A stretch of DNA of 12,373 nucleotides, taken from assembly GCA_028289185.1 (NCBI GenBank), contig JAQGGV010000007.1, positions 1-12,373 of the forward strand, read 5' to 3'. The position numbers and the translations under genes were made by a program. A model generated the notes under the pieces. That model was not told the origin of the DNA. It ran no database searches and saw only the letters and a list, made by a program, of their open reading frames with translations. Each line of letters begins with the position of its first letter. The first letter of the stretch is position 1. This DNA comes from Candidatus Saccharimonadota bacterium (lineage in GTDB: Bacteria > Patescibacteriota > Saccharimonadia > Saccharimonadales > Saccharimonadaceae). Shown in pieces: positions 6,013 to 11,286 of the stretch.

Positions 6013-7246
6013 CTTTTTGGCGTACCCAGCCGTCGATTGTGCCAGCACCCATACACACCACTAGTGCACCACGCTGTCGCGCCGCCACGATATTTTGCCA
6101 CAGTTCGTCGTCAAGCTCGGCGTGGTGGAGGTCTGAACGATTTGTTAGGTTTTTGGTCAATTGCCCACGTGTCAGAATCGGCAGATCGGGGTTTTCGCGG
6201 GTCAGGTAAGTTGGCAGCCAGTAAATGTCCTTTGCAAGTTCAAAGGCATTGGTATATTCAGTCCATACTTCGTGTTGACGAACGTTTTGGTGCGGTTCAT
6301 ATACCACGACCACGTCATCATTTAGTTCGCGTGCCATTTTCAGCGTGGCCGCTATTTCGCGGGGGTGAATTGCATAATCACTGTACAAATTATCGGCAAG
6401 TTTCTCGAACCGGCGATCCACACCTGGGAAGTGATCGAGTGCAGCGATGACGTCACCAGCAATACCCAATCGTTCAAAGGCTTTAACGACCAGGCTGGCA
6501 TTTTGGCGGACGTGTTCACCGGTCAGTTTGATATCGGCAATGTCTTTGTCACCGAGCACCCAGTTGTTTGGACTTGTACCTACTACCTGCTCGTCTGACC
6601 GCCACAATATAGCGCCTTCGCTTTGTGACAAAAACTGACGAAAGGCGGCTGTGTAATCATCCTTGGTTGGGTAGGTGTCAGGATGGTCATAGCTGAGAGC
6701 AGGTATAACAGACAAAAATGGGTGAAACTGCAAGAAATTGCGATCGTATTCGTCACATTCATAGATAAAGTATTCGCTCGCACTATCGTAGTGACCACTT
6801 GGTCCAAATGACATCGTGGTCCCGACAGAGTAACTGACCGGGATTCCTAGCTGCTTGAACGCCCAGATAAACATCGATGTTGTCGTGGTTTTTCCATGCG
6901 TACCGGCGATGGCAATCAGTTTGAGGCCCTTTTCCTGGATGATGTGGGCCAGTAGCTCGTCACGTTTGCTGGTTTTGATACCAAGTTCCCGTGCACACAC
7001 CAGTTCGGTGTGGTCAGTCGGTAGGGCAGAGGTATAGACGTACCAATCAATCGGCTGTTTTTCGTGGATTGTCTGCAAAAACTCACCGGTTTGGTCGGCG
7101 TCGATCAGCACACCGCGATCTTTCATTTGCTGGACCATCAGGCTGTCCTTTGGGTCAGACCCCATGACGGTATAGCCCGCATCGAGTGCGATTTCTGCCA
7201 GCGGGCCAATACCAACACCCCCGATTCCGGCAAAATAAATATTCAT
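5999..7246 (-). CDS. murC: UDP-N-acetylmuramate-L-alanine ligase (MurC-type Mur ligase)
   Basis: MurC adds L-alanine to UDP-MurNAc with ATP in the cytoplasm, the first peptide step of peptidoglycan synthesis. The 415 residues open with a UDP-binding Rossmann motif (FAGIGGVGIGPLA, 5-17). The ATP P-loop is AGTHGKTTTT (114-123), followed by ECDEYDRNF (163-171), the MurC/Mpl form of the Mg-binding glutamate region, YDHPD at 186-190, GEH then N-A (243-250), FPGVDRRFE (273-281), DYAIHP (290-295), EPHQNVR (317-323) and GAGTI near the end. MurC usually has two histidines in DYxHHP; the first is Ile here. The recycling ligase Mpl is an alternative, but chain length and overall layout favour MurC. A -10 box ends 6 nt before the ATG at 7246. 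The 3' end overlaps the convergent NUDIX gene by 14 bp. Confidence 0.88.
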   Translation of the reverse strand: MNIYFAGIGGVGIGPLAEIALDAGYTVMGSDPKDSLMVQQMKDRGVLIDADQTGEFLQTIHEKQPIDWYVYTSALPTDHTELVCARELGIKTSKRDELLAHIIQEKGLKLIAIAGTHGKTTTTSMFIWAFKQLGIPVSYSVGTTMSFGPSGHYDSASEYFIYECDEYDRNFLQFHPFLSVIPALSYDHPDTYPTKDDYTAAFRQFLSQSEGAILWRSDEQVVGTSPNNWVLGDKDIADIKLTGEHVRQNASLVVKAFERLGIAGDVIAALDHFPGVDRRFEKLADNLYSDYAIHPREIAATLKMARELNDDVVVVYEPHQNVRQHEVWTEYTNAFELAKDIYWLPTYLTRENPDLPILTRGQLTKNLTNRSDLHHAELDDELWQNIVAARQRGALVVCMGAGTIDGWVRQKATTL

Positions 7247-7252
7247 GGTGCT

Positions 7253-7258
7253 ATTGTA
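7253..7258 (-). promoter_or_regulatory. -10 box of murC, leaderless spacing
   Basis: On the minus strand TACAAT (7258-7253) matches TATAAT at five of six positions and ends 6 nt before the murC ATG at 7246. No clear -35 or extended -10 was found, so support comes from the hexamer and its spacing, which equals that at msrA, mscS, 9705 and 10020. Confidence 0.45.
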
Positions 7259-7288
7259 CCTTGCGTTGAGCAGTAGCGCTATGGTTCA

Positions 7289-8533
7289 ATGGAGGTAACA
7301 AGAGGTACGTACACAAACATGCTCCAAACAATTATCCACCGACTACTGCAGCGTCGTCATTTCTGGCGGTATGCTTCCTTTGGTGAGGTAGCCGAATTAT
7401 ATGCCTCGCGGATGATGCGTATTCTGGCGCAGCAGATGATTGGGCTGTTTATCGCGTTGTATCTGTACGAGTTGCATTATTCGTTGCAATTCATCGCACT
7501 TTATTTCGCCTGCAATTTTGCCTTTCGGGCGGTTATTGCATACCCTTGTGCTCGCTATATTGCCAAATTTGGTCCCAAACACGGTATTTTGGTGGGCAAT
7601 TTGTTATATATTCCGGCGCTGGTTGCATTCTCATTCGTTGAGCCTTTTGGACTGCCTGCCATCCTGATATTTGGCCTTTTCCAGTCATTTTCGATGGTTA
7701 TTTACGACTTGTCGTATCTGGTGGACTTTTCCAAGGTCAAGCATGTCGAACACGCCGGCAAAGAAATTGGTTACATGCAGATTCTTGAACGTCTGACCGC
7801 CAGTCTCAGTCCTTTTTTGGGTGGGGCAGTGGCCTTTTTGATTTCGCCACAGGCGACGATGTGGCTGTCGGCAATCCTGTTTGCGACGGCCAGCATACCG
7901 CTGTTCAAAACTCGTGAGCAAACACATCTGAACCAAAAACTGTCGTTCCGGGGCTTTCCGTGGCATTTGGTCAGGCGTATCTTCCTAGCCGAAACGGCGG
8001 TTGGGTTTGATAACTTTGCCAGCCTCGGCGTCTGGGCGCTCTTTCTTGCGGTTGCTGTTTTCGCCGGCTCAACCAACGATATTTATCTGAAAATCGGTGC
8101 TTTTGCCTCAATTACCGTCCTGACATCATTCCTCGCGGCCTATTCGTTTGGCAAAATCATCGATTGGCGTCACGGCGGTAATCTGCTGCGAGTCGCATCC
8201 ATTGCCAATGCTGCAACGCACCTATTTCGACCATTTGTGACCGGTCCAGCGGGGGTAGTGGCAGCCAATATCACCAACGAAATCGCCACGGCCGGCTATA
8301 CCATGGCGTTCATCCGGGGGCTTTTTGACACCGCCGATACCAGTCGCCATCGCATCGTGTATCTGTACTTTATAGAGGTAGCGCTCAATATTGGCGCAAT
8401 GATTGCCGCCCTGACGTTGCTGCTACTGGTGTCGTTTATTCCTAGTACAATCGTTGCCTTGCAGCTGTTTTTCGTTGTTTCTGGTGCCTATGTGCTGCTT
8501 ATCCTTACAGCCCGCTTCCGCCTCTATGGCTAG
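7289..8533 (+). CDS. Major facilitator superfamily (MFS) transporter
   Basis: The 414-residue protein is almost entirely hydrophobic, with about ten to twelve helices in two halves parted by a charged central loop (KTREQTHLNQK, about 207-217). After the second helix comes CARYIAKFGPKHGI, a form of MFS motif A (GxLaDrxGrrxxl) with the typical basic loop. The substrate cannot be inferred; the family exports or imports small solutes by proton or other ion coupling. Two starts are possible: ATG at 7289 or ATG at 7319 (MLQTIIHRLLQRR), the latter with AGAGG 13 nt upstream. The first helix starts well after both, so either works. The gene is divergent from murC, 42 bp away. No drug-resistance subfamily signature was recognised. 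Confidence 0.85.
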   Translation: MEVTRGTYTNMLQTIIHRLLQRRHFWRYASFGEVAELYASRMMRILAQQMIGLFIALYLYELHYSLQFIALYFACNFAFRAVIAYPCARYIAKFGPKHGILVGNLLYIPALVAFSFVEPFGLPAILIFGLFQSFSMVIYDLSYLVDFSKVKHVEHAGKEIGYMQILERLTASLSPFLGGAVAFLISPQATMWLSAILFATASIPLFKTREQTHLNQKLSFRGFPWHLVRRIFLAETAVGFDNFASLGVWALFLAVAVFAGSTNDIYLKIGAFASITVLTSFLAAYSFGKIIDWRHGGNLLRVASIANAATHLFRPFVTGPAGVVAANITNEIATAGYTMAFIRGLFDTADTSRHRIVYLYFIEVALNIGAMIAALTLLLLVSFIPSTIVALQLFFVVSGAYVLLILTARFRLYG

Positions 8534-8540
8534 CCCCTGT

Positions 8541-8569
8541 CATGCTATACTGTGAGCAGAAATAGCATG
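8541..8569 (+). promoter_or_regulatory. Extended -10 promoter inside a perfect inverted repeat (operator candidate)
   Basis: TGC-TATACT (8543-8551) is an extended -10, with a predicted start near 8558. The 8-base arms CATGCTAT (8541-8548) and ATAGCATG (8562-8569) are exact inverted copies separated by 13 bp. The left arm covers the -10 and the right arm lies just after the start point, a placement suited to a repressor site. As RNA it would only form a short hairpin if transcribed from upstream, without a U-run, so termination of the MFS mRNA is less likely. Confidence 0.45.
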
Positions 8570-8581
8570 GTGGGATGATTA

Positions 8582-9220
8582 GTGGCAGATAGACGACAGG
8601 TTCGGCGTAGTATACGGCAGCTGCAGCACGTCAAAACGTGGCAGCTGTTTATTGTGCTCATCCTGTGTATCTTTGTGGCAGCGACCTTCCTGCGGCTCAA
8701 TAACATCGGTATGGAGCAGCGTCGCGATGCAGTGTTGCAGTCTGATAAGGTTGGTGACCCAGCGGTCATCCAGGCGAGGCTGTACGACCTGCAGCGCTAT
8801 GTGACATCACATATGAACGCCGACATGGGGACTATCTACCTAGAAAACACCTATAAGCGCGACACTCAGGGTGCCATTGATACGGCTAGTAGTGGCAGCA
8901 ATGCAAACGGCAATGTCTTTTTGAAAGCCCAGCAGGTCTGCGCACCGAAATATGCCAATCTGGGCCACTATTCGTTGGCATATCAACAATGCGTGATTGA
9001 TCAATTGAATTCGTACCCCTCCGGATCACAGCTGACCAGTTCGTTGCAGCTGCCCAAGGCTGAGGGTTATAGCCATAGTTACATTTCGCCTCTGTGGACG
9101 CCAGACTTCGCTGGGTTCTCGGTACTTGTCTGTATTCTGATTCTACTCATGATTATCGGTCGTTTCCTCGGTATTCTAATACTTCGAGCAATCCTAAAAA
9201 TGCGCAACAGGGGACTGTAA
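8582..9220 (+). CDS. Two-TM envelope protein of unknown function
   Basis: The 212-residue product starts at a GTG with GGTGGG about 8 nt upstream. It has a basic N-terminus, a first membrane helix at about 20-38, a large loop of about 135 residues and a second helix at about 176-203, ending in a short basic tail. The charges on both ends place the termini inside and the loop outside the membrane. The loop contains only two cysteines, Cys120 and Cys137, suggesting a disulfide, and a Ser/Gly/Asn linker near 102-111. No domain was recognised. It follows the MFS gene by 48 bp but appears to have its own promoter, so any functional link to the transporter is uncertain. Confidence 0.82.
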   Translation: MADRRQVRRSIRQLQHVKTWQLFIVLILCIFVAATFLRLNNIGMEQRRDAVLQSDKVGDPAVIQARLYDLQRYVTSHMNADMGTIYLENTYKRDTQGAIDTASSGSNANGNVFLKAQQVCAPKYANLGHYSLAYQQCVIDQLNSYPSGSQLTSSLQLPKAEGYSHSYISPLWTPDFAGFSVLVCILILLMIIGRFLGILILRAILKMRNRGL

Positions 9221-9234
9221 CGCTAGTCAAGGTG

Positions 9235-9263
9235 TTGACAGGGGCGGCCGAGAGCTGTAATCT
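9235..9263 (+). promoter_or_regulatory. Promoter of the conserved small protein gene
   Basis: TTGACA (9235-9240) is a perfect -35. The -10 is ambiguous: TAATCT at 9258-9263 has the ideal 17-bp spacing but matches poorly, while TGTAAT at 9256-9261 matches five of six with a 15-bp spacer. The start would be near 9268-9270, leaving a leader of about 30 nt. Confidence 0.5.
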
Positions 9264-9282
9264 TACTCTGTATAGCACTAAT

Positions 9283-9289
9283 AGGAGGT
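9283..9289 (+). promoter_or_regulatory. Strong Shine-Dalgarno sequence
   Basis: AGGAGGT lies 8 nt before the ATG at 9298. It is the only full-length Shine-Dalgarno sequence in the window; it fixes the start of the 68-residue protein and excludes the longer frame beginning at 9094. Confidence 0.85.
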
Positions 9290-9297
9290 ATAAGACC

Positions 9298-9504
9298 ATG
9301 GCTTACAAGCACACAAATTCAAAGGGTGTAACATACTACTTGCACAATACAACAGTTACTCTGCGCGGTGGCAAACCACAGACTATCTACTTCTTCGCAA
9401 AAGTTGAGAAGAACGAAAAAGGCCAACCAACTGATCTTCCAGAAGACCGCGTTGTCAAAGAAAACCCACGCAACGGTTTCTTGACCATCTCTAAGAAAAA
9501 ATAA
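9298..9504 (+). CDS. Conserved small basic protein of Saccharibacteria type
   Basis: The 68-residue product starts MAYKHTNSKGVTYYL, contains TLRGGKPQTIYFF in the middle and ends ENPRNGFLTISKKK. It is basic, without cysteines, membrane helices or a signal peptide, and reads like a small all-beta domain. I recognise near-identical small proteins from Saccharibacteria genomes, where they are conserved but of unknown function (from memory). The perfect -35, full Shine-Dalgarno sequence, codon choice (mostly AAC, TAC, TTC, GGT/GGC, AAG/AAA) and a strong terminator point to high expression as a single-gene transcript. A ribosome- or nucleic-acid-associated role would fit size and charge but is only inference. 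Confidence 0.88.
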   Translation: MAYKHTNSKGVTYYLHNTTVTLRGGKPQTIYFFAKVEKNEKGQPTDLPEDRVVKENPRNGFLTISKKK

Positions 9505-9525
9505 TACTGATTAGTATTTGCCAGG

Positions 9526-9549
9526 CCGCCCCCAATTTGGGGGCGGTTT
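9526..9549 (+). terminator. Rho-independent terminator after the small conserved gene
   Basis: CCGCCCCCA and TGGGGGCGG form a perfect 9-bp, GC-rich stem with a 3-nt loop, 21 nt past the stop codon. The U-run is short (TTT then GAT), so some read-through is possible. Confidence 0.8.
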
Positions 9550-9589
9550 GATATAGCAATGAGCCTGCGGAAATACTGTGGAAAAACTA

Positions 9590-9619
9590 TTGCACCATAA
9601 GCACATTCGGTGGTACACT
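9590..9619 (+). promoter_or_regulatory. Possible promoter of an orphan short transcript
   Basis: TTGCAC (9590-9595), an 18-bp spacer and TACACT (9614-9619), with TGG just before the hexamer making an extended -10. A transcript would start near 9626. No gene start lies within reach before the terminator at 9647-9685. Confidence 0.4.
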
Positions 9620-9625
9620 CAAGTC

Positions 9626-9686
9626 AAACAAACAGGTGCCAACTTTACTCCGCGGGGAAACGCAAATCGCCCCGCGGAGTTTTTTG
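9626..9686 (+). ncRNA. Candidate small RNA of about 60 nt
   Basis: Between a possible promoter and a very strong terminator lies about 60 nt with no ATG and no convincing ORF. The 5' part is single-stranded by eye (A-rich, then GGTGCCAAC), followed by an 11-bp perfect stem with a 12-nt loop and six T. This is the layout of a minimal bacterial small RNA. Alternatives are a back-up terminator for the small protein gene or an attenuator ahead of 9705, although 9705 has its own -10 box beyond the hairpin. Confidence 0.35.
9647..9685 (+). terminator. Strong rho-independent terminator
   Basis: ACTCCGCGGGG (9647-9657) and CCCCGCGGAGT (9670-9680) are perfect 11-base inverted copies around a 12-nt loop, directly followed by TTTTT (six T with the last stem base). 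On the other strand the stem is followed by AAAGTT, so it works in the plus direction only. Confidence 0.88.
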
Positions 9687-9692
9687 GTGCGG

Positions 9693-9698
9693 TATAAT
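9693..9698 (+). promoter_or_regulatory. Consensus -10 box with leaderless spacing
   Basis: A perfect TATAAT ends 6 nt before the ATG at 9705. There is no recognisable -35: the terminator hairpin and its T-run occupy that place. The spacing matches the other leaderless candidates. Confidence 0.55.
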
Positions 9699-9704
9699 TA
9701 AGGT

Positions 9705-9998
9705 ATGGAAGAGCGTCAATCAACGGCACCCACCCCCGAACGCGGCGGCAAGGTTATTGCTATGGGTGAGTATGTTGCTCGTCGTCTAGCGCAGCTTGAT
9801 CTTAACCCAATCATGAGTCCCTTTACACTGATCGAGGACGACCAAATTATCCGTATCAGCAACCAGTTTGCGGCTGAAAGTCGTCGTACAAACCCCGACG
9901 CCACCGTTACAACACGCGAACTGCTTGTCAGCGACTCAGAACTAGAGACAGAGATATTGAAACATGGCAATGGCGACACTACCATTGTAAAACTATAG
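9705..9998 (+). CDS. Small protein of unknown function (97 residues)
   Basis: I do not recognise this protein. The first 15 residues are polar and probably disordered (MEERQSTAPTPERGG); then come a helix (about 16-32, VIAMGEYVARRLAQL), a short strand-turn-strand region with FTLIEDDQIIRI (40-51), another helix with NQFAAESRR, and a C-terminal helix and strand ending in TTIVKL. It is soluble, acidic overall, without cysteines or membrane segments. The pattern suggests a small alpha/beta domain. It lies 21 bp before the 10020 gene on the same strand, yet each gene has its own -10 box at the same distance from its ATG. A functional partnership is possible but not shown. Confidence 0.75.
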   Translation: MEERQSTAPTPERGGKVIAMGEYVARRLAQLDLNPIMSPFTLIEDDQIIRISNQFAAESRRTNPDATVTTRELLVSDSELETEILKHGNGDTTIVKL

Positions 9999-10013
9999 CA
10001 CTTATGCTATAAT
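9985..10013 (+). promoter_or_regulatory. Promoter of the 10020 gene, leaderless spacing
   Basis: TTGTAA (9985-9990), a 17-bp spacer and TATAAT (10008-10013) with TGC in front form a near-ideal extended promoter. The -10 ends 6 nt before the ATG at 10020. Two inverted repeats interleave here: TATAGC/GCTATA (9994-9999, 10006-10011) and ACTTAT/ATAAGT (10000-10005, 10014-10019). The -35 lies inside the 3' end of the preceding gene. Confidence 0.7.
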
Positions 10014-10019
10014 ATAAGT

Positions 10020-10427
10020 ATGACAACGCCGGAAGGCCCACGAACACCAGAACAACCATACGACGACGCCGAAGATCGCCTCTCGAATCAAGCTGGCTCA
10101 TACGCTGATGGGCATTTCTGGGAGGGTACGGCCGAACCAATCAAACCTGGCAAAACCTGGGAAGAAATTGAGGCCGACAAAGAGGGTGTGCCCAAGAAAA
10201 AGGTATCATCTCGTACCCGCAGCAAGATTGCCAAGGCTGCAACTGGTCCACAATATGGTGATGAAGCTGGTGTCGGCTACCCAGGCGGCAAACCACCGGA
10301 ACATCAGAATTTTCCTGCAATTAGTGCTGAACAAGCAGCACTTAATCACGAGGCTTCGCAGAATTGGCGCGCTCGCGGCGAGCAGGCTATTCGTGATGGT
10401 ACCCATGCTGTCGATGACGACGAATAA
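10020..10427 (+). CDS. Small acidic, probably disordered protein
   Basis: The 135-residue product is rich in Pro, Glu, Asp, Gly and Ala, without cysteines or membrane helices. Its N-terminal third (TTPEGPRTPEQPYDDAEDR) and the middle (KKKVSSRTRSK at about 60-70, a basic patch between acidic parts) look disordered. Two short aromatic patches, GHFWEGTAEP and KTWEEIEADK, could be interaction motifs, and a helical C-terminal part (SAEQAALNHEASQNWRARG) ends in DDDE. No family was recognised. It has the strongest leaderless promoter of the window and a hairpin terminator 25 bp past its stop. A role as a nucleic-acid- or ribosome-associated protein is a guess from the basic patch. Confidence 0.78.
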   Translation: MTTPEGPRTPEQPYDDAEDRLSNQAGSYADGHFWEGTAEPIKPGKTWEEIEADKEGVPKKKVSSRTRSKIAKAATGPQYGDEAGVGYPGGKPPEHQNFPAISAEQAALNHEASQNWRARGEQAIRDGTHAVDDDE

Positions 10428-10452
10428 CTCTCTATTGCAGCCAGTTTTCCAG

Positions 10453-10472
10453 AAGCTCCGTATGGAGCTTTT
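10453..10472 (+). terminator. Terminator of the 10020 gene inside the convergent deacetylase gene
   Basis: AAGCTCC and GGAGCTT form a 7-bp stem with a 4-nt loop, followed by TT so that four T end the element. It lies 26 bp past the stop of the 10020 gene and within the last codons of the deacetylase on the other strand, where no U-run follows it. Confidence 0.6.
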
Positions 10473-11061
10473 GTGCGTTCATGGCGTCTAGAAATGCGTG
10501 GAAATCATCTTGGAATTCAGGTCGAAAGTGCATCAATACGATGTCGCCAGGCCGCAAATGGTCGCCGATTTGATATTGCATTGATCCGCCGTTGGCCTTG
10601 GCAATCCAAGTAACGATGGCTTTCATGCCGCAGTCAGCCGCTGCACGGCGCATCGAGTCGCTGTACGATCCACCGGGTGGGCGCGAAAGAATTCCGGTCG
10701 CTTGCCGTAGCGAGCCTGATCGTAGTCAGCCATGCCGCATATTTGTGCCCGCTGGACGTCGTATGACCGAATGTCTGGCAAATCAACCAGGTGATCCAGC
10801 GAGTGATCCTCGATCTGATAGCCAGCTTTTTGGAAATCGGTAAAGAACCCAGGGTTATCGTTGATGAATAATCTGGCCAGGAACAGCGTTGCCTGGATAT
10901 GGTTGTCCAGCAGGGTTGGTAGTTCATCGGGTGATTTGTGCGCCCCATCATCAATCGTCAGAAATACCACTGGCTGGTTAGTCGGCAGCGATGTGATAAC
11001 TGGCACCATGCCGTTCGCAATAGGCGGTAGGTGATAGTCAGGTGATTCAATCGGTGCAGCT

Positions 11062-11088
11062 GGCACCGTTGGCACCGTCGGCACGGTC
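11062..11088 (-). repeat. Tandem 9-bp repeat coding a PTV linker
   Basis: Three imperfect copies of GGCACCGTT lie head to tail; on the coding strand they give three Thr-Val-Pro units in the linker of the deacetylase. Such repeats vary easily in number and set the distance between membrane anchor and catalytic domain. Confidence 0.7.
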
Positions 11089-11286
11089 GGTTCGATAATG
11101 GATGTAATCGCCAAGGACAGGGGTACTGGCTGGGCAAGGGTTGGTTGTGTGGTCTGTGTGGTCACGATAGGACTCAGCATATGATGACCGTAATTCAGGT
11201 ACGCAAATAGCTCGATGGCACCGATACCAATAACAATCGCCGAAACGACTGATGTAATGCCGATAACGACGTGGTAGGAGCGGCGC

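Noticed and set aside
6037..6450. Plus-strand open frame opposite murC
   Set aside because: It is antisense to conserved Mur ligase motifs and has no ribosome site or recognisable domain.
9094..9297. Longer N-terminus for the small conserved protein in the same frame
   Set aside because: It overlaps the coding end of the 8582 gene and contains the promoter and Shine-Dalgarno sequence; family length and signals fit the ATG at 9298.
9636..9701. A GTG-started frame of about 20 codons across the candidate small RNA
   Set aside because: It runs through the terminator hairpin and T-run, and has no ribosome site.
10675..10690. Programmed ribosomal frameshift in the deacetylase
   Set aside because: No X-XXY-YYZ slippery heptamer and no obvious downstream stimulator; an indel in GCGC explains the break more simply.
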